A DNA stretch of 64,000 bases, taken from assembly GCF_008271695.1 (NCBI RefSeq), contig NZ_VKKY01000003.1:930001-994000 (forward strand), written 5' to 3'. The position numbers and the translations under genes are program-made. This DNA is from Rufibacter hautae. Its GTDB lineage: Bacteria > Bacteroidota > Bacteroidia > Cytophagales > Hymenobacteraceae. Of the stretch, positions 43,510 through 52,979 are shown piece after piece; positions within the stretch are counted from its first letter, which is position 1, and each line of letters starts with the position of its first letter. The notes below the pieces were generated by a model. That model saw nothing but the letters and a program-made list of their open reading frames with translations, searched no databases and was not told the origin of the DNA.

Positions 43510-44999
43510 ATAGATTTCTCTACTTCCTTCATCTCTTTTAACATTCTAATTTGGTTTACTTTTGTGGTTATAACCTTTGCGGTAGTGTTTATATCCTTTC
43601 TTTTGTACCCTTGAAGTACCTCGCTATCCTTGCTACCCAGCATATCTAATATGGTTTGGTCTTCACAGCCTTGAAGTTTCCAATAGTTGATGAATCGTCT
43701 GCGATTACAGTGAGACGAAAATAGGTTGTACTTATAATCTGTAATGGTCTCTTTTTTATCGAATCTCTCCTTAATATGGGAAATAGGTTCTTGATGTAAG
43801 TCGTATTTTTTATAAAATTCTTTCAATAAAGATTTTATGTCTCTATTATATACGGCTTCGACTACGAAATCTAATTTATTAGAGTAGCGACTCAAGATTT
43901 CTTCAATGCGTGTGTCTAATGAAAAAGGTATCACAAACTTACCTTCATTCTTTTCAGTTTCCCCAGTCAATACCTTTTCACTACCCACTTCAGTGATTTT
44001 CCAGGATGATGCATATATGTCTCCGTACCGTAAACCTGTACAGCATTGGAATATAGTTATGTCTATAAGTCTTTTTTTAGACTCTGTTAGTTGACTTCTG
44101 TATTCATTATATAAAAGTTCAATCTCATTATCTTCAAGATAGATTATATCGTCTTTGGGCTTTCTATAAACTGGATAGGTTTCATATACCAGATTTACAT
44201 TTTTGACATTCTTTATCCTTCTACACCAGTTAACAAACTGTTTCAATTTTTTGACTTGCCCTCCAAAGGTATTATTGACAATTTTTGCTTTGCCTTTCAT
44301 CCTGTTGAACATTAAGTAAGTTCCATATCTGCTATAAAAGTCAAAGTCTAACTGTGAAAACAGAAGTGGCGTGTTGGTCTGCTGACTAAATTCTAAAAGA
44401 TTAGAAACCCAAGATTTGTACTGTTTAAAAATTGGTCTGTTCTCATACATCCTTGGAAATTCAATCAGTAGCTTCTTGAATTCTACCTCTTCTTCATCAA
44501 GTTCTATAATAACACCTTCAGCTTTGAACTGCTCCAACTCTCTATTTATGTCGCTGAGTGTCTTTGTCAGAACTTGTTTTTTCTCAATTGCTTCCTCAGC
44601 GCTAAAGATTGAATGAAGTTTTCTTGCCTTTACTTTAGTTTCTTCTCTTTTAACAATAGCTTCCTGCTTAGCCTCTTCCGCTTCTATTTCTTTTAGTCTT
44701 TTAAGATATAAGGCTTTTACTGTTTGAAAGGACTTGTCATTAGATGTTTTAGCCACACTTTCTAAAACTTCGCAATGCGTAAGAATGAGTTTGTTGAGAA
44801 GGTAATAGTTGGACTTGGTTCCCTTCATCAAACCAGAGATGGTGTCAAAGTCATTTTTATCAACTGCTATGACTTTGCCATCAGAGGTTTTTAATGATAT
44901 ATTATTAGGAACTCCACCTATGGTGTACCTAATAGTTAATGGGTATAATCCGCTTTTGTTCTTCTTGGTAGTAAGTGCGCCCTTGATTGTGAAACTCAT
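43506..44999 (-). CDS. int: Tyrosine recombinase (integrase) of the island
   Basis: A 497-residue integrase of the Bacteroidetes type. An N-terminal arm-binding domain (about 1-100) and a long helical insert (SIFSAEEAIEKKQ) precede a core-binding domain (about 160-270). The catalytic domain has the first arginine in TGLRYGD (about 323), the SHCNRRRF box (about 426) and the nucleophile tyrosine in LQGYKR (about 465). Its start lies about 140 bases from a tRNA-3'-end-like sequence, the usual place for such an integrase, so it presumably inserts the island into that tRNA gene. Confidence 0.92.
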   Translation of the reverse strand: MSFTIKGALTTKKNKSGLYPLTIRYTIGGVPNNISLKTSDGKVIAVDKNDFDTISGLMKGTKSNYYLLNKLILTHCEVLESVAKTSNDKSFQTVKALYLKRLKEIEAEEAKQEAIVKREETKVKARKLHSIFSAEEAIEKKQVLTKTLSDINRELEQFKAEGVIIELDEEEVEFKKLLIEFPRMYENRPIFKQYKSWVSNLLEFSQQTNTPLLFSQLDFDFYSRYGTYLMFNRMKGKAKIVNNTFGGQVKKLKQFVNWCRRIKNVKNVNLVYETYPVYRKPKDDIIYLEDNEIELLYNEYRSQLTESKKRLIDITIFQCCTGLRYGDIYASSWKITEVGSEKVLTGETEKNEGKFVIPFSLDTRIEEILSRYSNKLDFVVEAVYNRDIKSLLKEFYKKYDLHQEPISHIKERFDKKETITDYKYNLFSSHCNRRRFINYWKLQGCEDQTILDMLGSKDSEVLQGYKRKDINTTAKVITTKVNQIRMLKEMKEVEKSI

Positions 45000-45140
45000 T
45001 TTTCTGGTTTGTAGCTATTATCCAATAATATATGCAGAATCAAAGTTAATTAAATTGTCACTAAAACACACGTGTATTGTCACTAACAGTGGATAAAAAA
45101 ATAGCTTTAAGGTATATTTAAGGGGTTTTGTTTAGTGGTG

Positions 45141-45159
45141 TGAATCCCAGCGGGATCAC
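45141..45159 (+). other. Probable attR: 3' end of a tRNA gene
   Basis: TGAATCCCAGCGGGATCAC reads as the end of a tRNA: the 3' part of a T loop (GAAT), the 3' T-stem strand CCCAG and an acceptor strand CGGGATC with discriminator A. The matching 5' part of a tRNA is absent upstream, and a terminator follows directly. This is how an attachment site looks when an element has entered the 3' end of a tRNA gene. The isoacceptor cannot be determined, although an arginine tRNA is plausible. Confidence 0.55.
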
Positions 45160-45164
45160 TTTTT

Positions 45165-45196
45165 AAAGCCTCTCATTTTTGAATGAGAGGCTTTTT
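45165..45196 (+). terminator. Rho-independent terminator after the tRNA fragment
   Basis: A perfect 13-bp stem (45,165-45,177 with 45,182-45,194, core GCCTCTCAT) with a 4-base loop is followed by TTC and T-rich DNA. It probably terminated the original tRNA transcript. Confidence 0.85.
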
Positions 45197-46153
45197 CTAT
45201 TTTGTAGTCTGGGGCTTTGCGCGAATAATAGCTTCGGCACAGCCATATCCTTCCCGTTAATATTGTGAATACAGCCTAGTTTTTGGGAATAATCCTTAAA
45301 GCGTACACCTTCTCTGTTTCTCTATCCTTTAAATACAAAATCCTAGGCCATTATAAAATTGACCAACTGAAGGGTGAAGTAGAGGTAGCTGCTGCTTCTG
45401 GTAAGTTAAGGTGGCTTAGCTATTGCACACCTCAGCTAGGCTATCAAGTCTTTCTTAGATAAGCGGAGCAATAAGGGTGCTTGGTAAGTAGCTTTTCACT
45501 TTACTTCTCAACTTTTCTACTTTTTAAACCAGGTTCATAGCAACAGACGCTTCTGTTCGGCTTCTCTGGGCTTATGTTGGGTAAGCAAACTCCTCAGGAA
45601 AGGAGCCTTTTTAACGTCTGGGAGCAGGCAGTAATAAGGTAACTTATTTTTAATATGAAAGATGAAACCTTTTGTGCAAGAGCCGTTTATAATTGTTTGC
45701 AACTTCTTGTTCCCCCTACAAGAGGTAAGAGTCTTCAGTCGGTTTAATTAGGCTATGCTTTACAAAAGGGCCCTGAGTTAGCGTAGCTTGAAAAGCAGTC
45801 CTTAATTTTCTCATTAGATTTTCAATTGGCCTTTTGCTTATGTTGGAATTAGCGAGTTAAGGTAATGCTTTAAATAAACTATTGTTGATTTGATAATTAC
45901 ACACACTCAATTGGTTAAGTGAACGCAATTATTTAAAAGTAAAGCTTGGGTTATAGGTTAAACTATCAAAAATAACCTCAAATGCAACTAAGGCTAAATT
46001 TTACTATTAATATGAATTAACTAATATTAAAATTTAAATTATGGACAAAATCAATAATTATTTCAGATTAAAATTTAAAATAATATGTGAAAACAAAACT
46101 TAACTAATAAATTATTGTATATTTGGTTTAGGGAATAAGTAAATGAATTGTTT
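45197..46153. other. About 950 bases without a recognisable gene
   Basis: Only short chance frames occur. The last 200 bases are very A+T-rich and hold two identical copies of ATTAAAATTTAAA (46,026-46,038 and 46,067-46,079), 41 bases apart, and a TATATTTG (46,118-46,125) that fits the Bacteroidetes TAnnTTTG -7 element, about 29 bases before the kinase start. No clear TTTG -33 element is seen, so the promoter call is tentative. Confidence 0.4.
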
Positions 46154-48220
46154 ATGAAGTCTGCTCCAATCATCGTAGAAGAATCTCAAAGTCTGAATGA
46201 GTGGCAGTCCTTGCAATTCCCAAGAACTGCCAGCAATCCTTTGTATTCTAAGCATTTAGAAGGAATAGACACGCTATTTAGAATACCTCCTTCGTTTTTA
46301 ACGCTCAGCAGTTTTGGCCAGTTTATAAAGTCTTTTCTTGCTGTCGCGAAAGAGCAGTGGTTTTCTCTGCTATCCAACTCAACTGATAAACTCTGGAAAA
46401 GGAGGATGATGGGTGTAAATGAGACGCTCCCCATAGGAGCGGCTTTTCAGGAGGTCTCTGATTCTTCTACCGGGTTCTATGTTTTCAGAGATTATTCTCT
46501 TGAACATATGGAGAGAGGAAAGGTGTTTGGTGGTCATTCATCGTTGACGGCACCAGCCCAATATTGCCTACAGAGATTTGAAGGGGCTTCTAAATTACCT
46601 TTTATCTCTTTCCATCAAAGCTTCAACTCAGGCCAGGTGCAAACCATTGCCCGTTATAACAAGATAAGTCAAGTGCAGCAGACAGGTTCCTTAGGGGCAG
46701 AGGTGGGATCTTTGTTAGAGGCAGGCTTCTGGGAGTACACACCAGACTCTGGGGCTTTCTCCTGCTCTGAGTTTGTATATGAATTATTGAATATTCCGGA
46801 CTCCATTGCCTTGAACGGCTTTGAGGCACTTTTGCCTTTTCTAGCACTAGAAGGGCAAGCGAATTTGATTCATGCCTGGGAAAACCTAGTGATGAATGGC
46901 GAGGAACTCAATTGCTTGGTAGAGGTCTCAAACAATGCAGGTACCTTCTGGGTGAGAGTGAAAGGCAAGGCCATCACTAAAAACCTGAAGGGAGCCAAAA
47001 TCATTGGTACCATCCAAGATGTGACGGAGTATGTTGTAAAGGAGAAAACCCTAATCTCTGAAAAAATAGCAGCAGAACATGCCGCGCAGTTGAAAGCTGA
47101 GTTCGTCTCCTACATGAGCCATGAGGTCCGGACTCCGCTCAATGCCATTATGGGGCTTACGTACCTTCTATTGCAAGAAGACGGTATGAAAGAGGAGCAT
47201 AAGGAAAACTTAAACTCCATCCATTTCTCCTCCCAAAGCTTACTTGCTTTAATCAACAATACCCTTGATTACTCTAAAATGGAGGCTGGGAAGGTTGAGT
47301 TGGAGAAGGTGAACTTCCATTTGAAAGACCTGCTGAAAAATACGCACCAAGCGCTTTGCCTACGGTCTATGGAGAAAAAAATCAATTTTGACCTTTCTAT
47401 TGATCCGCGCACGCCATCAGAGGTGGCAGGGGACCCTGTCAGGTTAATGCAAATTCTAAACAACCTGCTGAGTAATGCCATCAAATTCACGGACCATGGC
47501 TCCGTAAAATTAGGGGTGGAGGTAATTTACCAGAATAACCAGGAGTGGGTTCTGGAGTTCTCCGTAACCGACACTGGGATTGGTATACCCTTAGACAAGC
47601 AGGAAAGTATTTTTGAAAGCTTTACACAGGTAAACTCCTCTACCCACAGGCAATATGGTGGCACCGGATTGGGCCTTTCCATTACCAAAAATTTGGTGGA
47701 ACTCCATAAAGGAAGTATCCAGGTGAAAAGTGTACCGGGTGAAGGTTCTCGTTTTTCCGTTAGGTTAAGGTTTGTAAAACCTCAGGCGTCTTTGGTTACG
47801 CTTCCAAAGAGCGGTGGCAACAAAATTCCTTTTACAAAATTGAGGGGAGTGAAGATTTTGGTTGTAGATGACAATGTCATGAACAAAACGGTTGCAACTA
47901 AATTGCTTACCAACTGGCACGCGGAAGTTGACACCGCAGAAGATGGTCTGGTGGCTTTAAGCAAAATGGATTTGGCCGCGTATGATCTTATTTTGATGGA
48001 CCTTTACATGCCTAACCTTGACGGTTTCCAAACCGTTTCAAAGTTGCGTAAAGCTGGGCATCGCCTTCCGGTGATTGCCTTAACAGCCAATGCAAGCGAA
48101 GGTGAACGCAAAAAGATTTTTGAGGCAGGCGTAAATGACTACCTCACCAAGCCCTTCGTTCCTCAGGATCTATTCAATAAATTACTGCAGCACTTAGACT
48201 CAAGCAAGATTCTTAATTAG
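46154..48220 (+). CDS. Hybrid sensor histidine kinase
   Basis: A 688-residue protein without membrane segments: an N-terminal region of unknown type (1-185), a PAS-like domain (about 190-295), HisKA with phospho-acceptor H323 in MSHEVRTP, an ATPase domain with intact N box (NNLLSNAIKF), DTGIGIP and GGTGLGLS, and a C-terminal receiver with D616 in LMDLYMP. The start is the ATG at 46,154, two codons inside a TTG-started frame. It is the first gene beyond the island and the only apparently active kinase among the four signalling genes that precede the exopolysaccharide operon. Confidence 0.9.
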   Translation: MKSAPIIVEESQSLNEWQSLQFPRTASNPLYSKHLEGIDTLFRIPPSFLTLSSFGQFIKSFLAVAKEQWFSLLSNSTDKLWKRRMMGVNETLPIGAAFQEVSDSSTGFYVFRDYSLEHMERGKVFGGHSSLTAPAQYCLQRFEGASKLPFISFHQSFNSGQVQTIARYNKISQVQQTGSLGAEVGSLLEAGFWEYTPDSGAFSCSEFVYELLNIPDSIALNGFEALLPFLALEGQANLIHAWENLVMNGEELNCLVEVSNNAGTFWVRVKGKAITKNLKGAKIIGTIQDVTEYVVKEKTLISEKIAAEHAAQLKAEFVSYMSHEVRTPLNAIMGLTYLLLQEDGMKEEHKENLNSIHFSSQSLLALINNTLDYSKMEAGKVELEKVNFHLKDLLKNTHQALCLRSMEKKINFDLSIDPRTPSEVAGDPVRLMQILNNLLSNAIKFTDHGSVKLGVEVIYQNNQEWVLEFSVTDTGIGIPLDKQESIFESFTQVNSSTHRQYGGTGLGLSITKNLVELHKGSIQVKSVPGEGSRFSVRLRFVKPQASLVTLPKSGGNKIPFTKLRGVKILVVDDNVMNKTVATKLLTNWHAEVDTAEDGLVALSKMDLAAYDLILMDLYMPNLDGFQTVSKLRKAGHRLPVIALTANASEGERKKIFEAGVNDYLTKPFVPQDLFNKLLQHLDSSKILN

Positions 48221-48719
48221 AAAGGTATGCGCTCAAACTGCTAGAGGTAAGAGTTCTGTTAATTGAAGTCGCCGACCTGAAGAAGGAAAGTTTTAGGCAT
48301 GGTGCTCTAAAAGATTCATATTTATGTGACACTCTCAGAGAAATTGCTACAAAATAGCAACCTGAGCTAATGCAACTGGAGTAGGAGAATGCAAGCGTCC
48401 TTTAAAATAAGGGTTCATTAAGCGCATGCAAAACAGACCAATCCTTTTCTTCCTACTTAAGCTAACCCCTTTCAAGTCTTTAACTAAAACTGCTGTTCCC
48501 AGCTTTGGGCATTGGGTGATAGCAGCCATCAAACTAGTATAGAACGTATTTAATGAAATGATACAAAAGTACAAGCTGCGCGAAATACGGATTCTTGAGA
48601 AAGAAGCTGATAATTGAGGATGTATGATGCAAAAACAGTTAACTATAATCCAAATTCTTTCTTAAATTAGCATAAGATGGTAGTTAATTGATTTTATTCA
48701 ATGTTTATTCCTGAGCCGC
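48221..48719. other. Intergenic region, no gene seen
   Basis: About 500 bases between the hybrid kinase and the sigma-54 activator. A minus-strand frame at 48,347-48,574 (75 codons) has no recognisable features and no neighbour on its strand. I treat it as chance. The promoter of the activator gene should lie near the end. Confidence 0.4.
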
Positions 48720-50099
48720 ATGTCTAGTTTGCAAAATGACTCTTCTGAAAAAATCTTTGTGCTTGAAGATGATCTTTGGTACTCACAGTTCCTGAGTTAC
48801 CATCTCTCATCCAATCCAGACCACCAGGTAGAAGTATTCAATTCAGTGGAGGAGTTTCTGGGCCGATTGACAGAAACACCTTCCATTATCACGCTTGATT
48901 ACCATTTGCCTGCTGTTACGGGCGAGGAGGTTTTGCTTAAGATTCTGGAAAAGAGCCCTAATTCGTACATCATTGTTATTTCTGGACAGGAAGATATCAG
49001 AAAGGCGGTGAGCCTTATGAAATTGGGAGCCTATGATTACATCGTTAAAAACGAGGAAACCAAGGACCGGCTTTGGAGTATTGTTGAGAAGATCAAGCAC
49101 AACAGAACCCTTAAACAGGAAATAGAGGTACTCAGGAAAGAGGTTAAACAAAAGTATACCTTGGGGAGTGACTTGGTAGGGTCTTCTGAGGCAATTAAGA
49201 AAGTCTACCAGTTAGTTGAAAAAGCGGCAGCCAATAGTATCAACGTAACCGTAACCGGAGAAACCGGTACGGGAAAAGAACTCATTGCCAAAGCCATCCA
49301 CCTCAATTCAAAAAGAGCCAAAATGCCCTTTGTGGCAGTGAATATCGCAGCCCTGCCTTCTGAACTGTTGGAGAGTGAATTGTTTGGCCACGAAAAGGGC
49401 GCTTTCACGGGGGCTACGTCTCGTAGGGTTGGTAAGTTTGAGGAAGCAAACGGTGGTACCCTTTTTCTGGACGAAATTGGGGAAATGAGCTTTAACCTAC
49501 AGGCCAAGTTGTTGCGCGTTTTGCAGGAAAGGGAGGTTACTCCCGTAGGTTCTAACAAAAGCATTCCGGTGGAAGTTAGGATCATCACGGCTACCCACCG
49601 GAACCTATTGGATGAGGTGAAAAGAGGTAACTTCAGAGAAGACCTTTTCTACCGGTTGCTGGGTATCCAGATCCATTTACCGCCCCTTCGGGATAGAGGC
49701 CATGATGTTCTATTGATTGCCAACAAGGTGTTAAAGGATTTCTGCCAGCAAAACGACATGGAAGAAAAGTCTTTCAGTTCAGATGCTCAGCGGAAGCTTC
49801 TGGGGCACCCTTACCCAGGCAATGTGCGCGAATTGAAAGCTGTGGTAGAACTAGCGGCTGTGCTCTCGGATTCTAAGGTAGTGACCGATGCTGATATCCA
49901 GTTGCAGAAGGCTGTCTCTGCCTCTTCTTCGGAGGAAAAAACCTTGGATGAATATATCCACGAGACGGTACAGAAATTTCTAGATAAGTATAATTACAAT
50001 GTGGTTTATGTGGCTGACAAGCTCAAGGTGGGAAAGTCAACTATTTACCGGATGATTCAGAAGGGAGATGTCCTTATTCCGGAACAAAAGAAATACTGA
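48720..50099 (+). CDS. Sigma-54-dependent response regulator (NtrC family)
   Basis: A 459-residue activator: receiver domain (about 1-120, phospho-acceptor Asp in TLDYHLPAV), AAA+ domain (about 150-390) with Walker A GETGTGKE at 181 and the sigma-54-contacting GAFTGA near 227, and a C-terminal Fis-type helix-turn-helix (VAVYV-type segment VADKLKVGKSTIYRMI). All activation motifs are intact, so it should drive sigma-54 promoters when phosphorylated. It probably takes phosphate from the neighbouring hybrid proteins and controls the exopolysaccharide operon downstream. Confidence 0.92.
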   Translation: MSSLQNDSSEKIFVLEDDLWYSQFLSYHLSSNPDHQVEVFNSVEEFLGRLTETPSIITLDYHLPAVTGEEVLLKILEKSPNSYIIVISGQEDIRKAVSLMKLGAYDYIVKNEETKDRLWSIVEKIKHNRTLKQEIEVLRKEVKQKYTLGSDLVGSSEAIKKVYQLVEKAAANSINVTVTGETGTGKELIAKAIHLNSKRAKMPFVAVNIAALPSELLESELFGHEKGAFTGATSRRVGKFEEANGGTLFLDEIGEMSFNLQAKLLRVLQEREVTPVGSNKSIPVEVRIITATHRNLLDEVKRGNFREDLFYRLLGIQIHLPPLRDRGHDVLLIANKVLKDFCQQNDMEEKSFSSDAQRKLLGHPYPGNVRELKAVVELAAVLSDSKVVTDADIQLQKAVSASSSEEKTLDEYIHETVQKFLDKYNYNVVYVADKLKVGKSTIYRMIQKGDVLIPEQKKY

Positions 50100-50347
50100 C
50101 TTTTAGAATAGAGACCTCCTGACAAACCAAAAGTTAAAAGGTTTTACTTTGGTTAGAAAGCTTGAAAGCTTGAATGACCCACATTGCAATCATAACATCA
50201 ACTCATAACCATCAAGCATTAAGTACATCTGTTTGCCAGTCATTTCAACTGTAAGCAGGTCTTTGAGTGAATACAAAAACAGTCAGGGATAGTCTTTCCT
50301 ACTAAGGATTGCTATAGAGGGGATGGGGAAATTGTTGTTAAAAAGTT

Positions 50348-52225
50348 ATGCAATTTATTTATCAAGTTTTCCAGGAAAGTCCCAACCCCACCTATATAAA
50401 GGATTCAAAAGGGAAGATCATCTGGGCGAATGACGCTTACGCTCAATTACATGGTACCAGTTTACCCCAGATTTTAGAAAAAGGGGCACTAGACTTTGAC
50501 TTCTCCTATGAAAGGGATATAGAGGTATTAAGCTCCTATGGAATAAATGAAATTGAGGAGTTCTTCAAACTGGAAGACGGAAGAGGAGTTTGGTACCTCA
50601 CGGTCAAGAAAACAGTTGACCAGGAAAATGGCACTCGCTGTTTGTTCTCCACCTCCACAGAAATAACCAATCTTAAAGAAACCATTCAGGTTGCCGAAGA
50701 CTCATTTGCTGCCAAAGAGAAGTTTTTGGCAGAGGTGAACAGAGAATTGGAGGCTCCTATTAATGCCATCATCAGCTTGGTGAGGCTTTTAAAACAAACC
50801 TTTATCAGCAAAGACCAGAAAAGGTACCTGAATTCAGTCCTTTCCATATCAGATTATATACTCGATATTCCTAAAGACGTTTTAGAGTACGCCAGGGTAG
50901 AAGCCGGCATCGTAGATTTAACCACGGAAGTGGTGGATGTGGTAGCGTTTACCAATGGAATAGTTCAGTCAGTTGCTTCTAAGGCAACTGAAAAAGGGGT
51001 GACCATTAGGTTTGTGGAGCCAACAGCAACATTGCCTACAATTGAGATCAACCCTGTTTATCTGAGTCTTGTCTTGGTGAAGGTCATCAGGTGCGCCATC
51101 AGGTACACTAAAACCAGAGAAGTTGTATTCTCTATTCAGCAGAAACAAAGGGTAGAGAACATGCTGTACCTGCAATTCTCCATCAGGAACATAGGGTTGG
51201 ACCAGAATTCAGAGGATTTGGCCAAACTGTTCGATTCAGAGAACAATTTCTACGGAAACGAGAAATATAAAAGAAGTGGTGTTGATTTGGGAGTTTACAC
51301 CTGTAAAAAACTTATTGAGCTGCAAGGTGGGAAGGTTTGGTTAGACAAAGACATAAAGCAAGAGGCCAGCATTGAATTCACGCTCTCTTTCCCCATTGTG
51401 CAAAGCCAAGCATCAGAGAATAGCTATGTCCCTGCCCTAGATAAGAGCATTCACCCTGAACATTCTGTCGAATTGAAGCTGCTTTTAGTAGATGACAATG
51501 AAAGCAGCCAAGCATTGGTGAAGCACCAGATCCAGAACTGGGATACCAAAATTGACATAGCAGGCACCGGTGAAGAGGGAGTCAAACTTGCCTCTAAAAC
51601 TGTCTATGATTTGATTTTAATGGATGTAGAATTGCCCGGCATGGATGGGTTTGAAGCGACGTCTGCCATTAGGGAATCAGAGGGTCCAAACCAGCGTACA
51701 CCTATTGTGGCATTTACCACTAATCCAGGCAACATTGACCTGGAGGAGTTCAAGGCTGCCGGGTTTACGGATTACCTCCGGAAGCCTTACCATGCCTTTG
51801 ATTTATACCTTTGTATCTCCCGGAACACAGGTCATTATGCCAGCGAGCAACTAAAAAACAACAAGGAAGATAACGAGAAAGAGCAGTTGCTATATGATTT
51901 CTCTGGCTTGGGAAACATGGCAGAAGATGCGGTCTTTATCAGAAAGATGCAGAAGCTTTTCATAGACTTGGTGCCAGGCCAGATCTCAAAGCTATCCCTT
52001 GCTATTCAGCAAAAAGACTGGGAAACCGTAGCACTCATTGCGCACAGTCTTAAATCCACCTATGGCAACATCAAGGTGGTAAAGGCCGCGGAGGCAATGA
52101 AGAAGATTGAGCAGATCTCTACCTCCAGGACTAACCTTTCAGAAATCAACAGGCTCATGGGTATTGTAACCGAGACAACCCAGAAGGTGGTGGAAGTCTT
52201 TTCCAGAGAACTGGATTTAGCTTAA
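50348..52225 (+). CDS. PAS / kinase-dead hybrid protein with receiver and HPt domains
   Basis: A 625-residue protein: PAS domain (1-115), a HisKA-like region in which the phospho-acceptor His is replaced by R132 (VNRELEAPINAI), and an ATPase-like region without the N-box asparagines (VLVKVIRCAIRYT) or the DxGxG motif. It therefore should not bind ATP or autophosphorylate. The receiver (D426 in LMDVELP) and the C-terminal HPt domain (H566 in AHSLKS) are intact. It should act as a phosphorelay intermediate, taking phosphate from another kinase (such as the 46,154 gene) and passing it to the activator or the single receiver. About 250 empty bases precede it. Confidence 0.85.
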   Translation: MQFIYQVFQESPNPTYIKDSKGKIIWANDAYAQLHGTSLPQILEKGALDFDFSYERDIEVLSSYGINEIEEFFKLEDGRGVWYLTVKKTVDQENGTRCLFSTSTEITNLKETIQVAEDSFAAKEKFLAEVNRELEAPINAIISLVRLLKQTFISKDQKRYLNSVLSISDYILDIPKDVLEYARVEAGIVDLTTEVVDVVAFTNGIVQSVASKATEKGVTIRFVEPTATLPTIEINPVYLSLVLVKVIRCAIRYTKTREVVFSIQQKQRVENMLYLQFSIRNIGLDQNSEDLAKLFDSENNFYGNEKYKRSGVDLGVYTCKKLIELQGGKVWLDKDIKQEASIEFTLSFPIVQSQASENSYVPALDKSIHPEHSVELKLLLVDDNESSQALVKHQIQNWDTKIDIAGTGEEGVKLASKTVYDLILMDVELPGMDGFEATSAIRESEGPNQRTPIVAFTTNPGNIDLEEFKAAGFTDYLRKPYHAFDLYLCISRNTGHYASEQLKNNKEDNEKEQLLYDFSGLGNMAEDAVFIRKMQKLFIDLVPGQISKLSLAIQQKDWETVALIAHSLKSTYGNIKVVKAAEAMKKIEQISTSRTNLSEINRLMGIVTETTQKVVEVFSRELDLA

Positions 52226-52587
52226 TAGGTGCCGGTTAGCTGCCGCATTGTCATAGCAAAATTGTAGGTCATGCCTGCTCAGCTATCCATAATTACATTT
52301 TAGGGCTTCCTTTAAAAATATAGGCTATAAATGTAACTTGTTTGTAAACCAACAAGATCCTCTTACAAGCTCTTAACCCAACCTTAGAGCAGAGTTTATC
52401 TTCTTTCCTATCCCGTTTCTCTCCTCACTATAATCTGCAAAACCAATCTCTTTCCCAGTCTGAAACATGGTTTCCTAAAATGGGAGAATTGTTTAGGCCT
52501 TGTTGGTGTAATTATACTCTTCTTTTAAAATTTAATACATTATCAAGGTTGGCACGGTAATTTCATAGTTAATATAAAAAAGATAAA
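52226..52587. other. Intergenic region upstream of the biosynthesis operon
   Basis: About 360 bases without a gene. It holds the candidate sigma-54 promoter at 52,551-52,566 and must contain the regulatory sites of the operon that starts at 52,588. Confidence 0.5.
52551..52566 (+). promoter_or_regulatory. Possible sigma-54 promoter (-24/-12)
   Basis: TGGCAC (52,551-52,556) with the sequence TTTCA nine to ten bases further on resembles TGGCAC-N5-TTGCA. The GG is present and the -12 GC reads TC, one mismatch. The ATG of the receiver gene is about 22 bases after it, and a sigma-54 activator is encoded 2.5 kb upstream. Confidence 0.4.
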
Positions 52588-52968
52588 ATGAAACAGTGTA
52601 TTTTAATTGTGGACGATGAGCCTACTATAGGATTGATACTGGAACATTACTTCTCCAAGGCATACCAGGTGGTGGTTAAGTCAAACGGAAAGGAAGCCAT
52701 GGCTTGGTTAGAAGAAGGACATCATATTGATGCCATTGTTGCTGATTTTGAAATGCCTTTCATGAACGGCTTAGACTTCATCAGACAGCTTAGGGCCAGT
52801 ACTCTTTTCAAGGATATTCCATTGATCATGTTGTCAGGAAAAGAGGAGTCCAGAAATAAAATCCTTTGCTTAAAGAGTGGAGCTGATGATTACATGATCA
52901 AGCCATTCAATCCTGAGGAATTGGAGATAAGGATTAAAAATGTTCTAAAAAGGGTGAAAATCTCTTAA
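52588..52968 (+). CDS. Single-domain response regulator
   Basis: A 126-residue CheY-like receiver with the acidic pair in VDDEP (residues 8-9), phospho-acceptor D53 in IVADFEMP and the KPF lysine (about 108). There is no output domain. It is the first gene of the biosynthetic run, 11 bases before the sugar transferase, whose N terminus is a receiver-like domain, so it may act by protein contact with it. It is probably phosphorylated by the HPt protein upstream. Confidence 0.9.
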   Translation: MKQCILIVDDEPTIGLILEHYFSKAYQVVVKSNGKEAMAWLEEGHHIDAIVADFEMPFMNGLDFIRQLRASTLFKDIPLIMLSGKEESRNKILCLKSGADDYMIKPFNPEELEIRIKNVLKRVKIS

Positions 52969-52979
52969 CGCGGCAAGAA

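Larger units (their letters stand above)
1..45160. mobile_element. Integrated genomic island rich in defence genes (left end outside window)
   Basis: The segment carries a tyrosine integrase next to a tRNA-3'-end-like sequence at its right end, a serine recombinase, a primase-helicase of the kind found on mobile elements, and at least five defence-type modules. Its base composition is A+T-richer than the exopolysaccharide locus that begins at 46 kb, and two stretches (23.1-24.2 and 39-43 kb) are richer still, which suggests several acquisitions. The right boundary is placed at the tRNA-like sequence at 45,141. No second copy of that sequence was seen to the left, so the left boundary should lie before position 1. 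Whether it is one element or nested elements cannot be told from here. Confidence 0.65.

Noticed and set aside
48347-48574. 75-residue minus-strand frame between the two signalling genes
   Set aside because: No known motif, no coding neighbour on that strand and no conserved composition.
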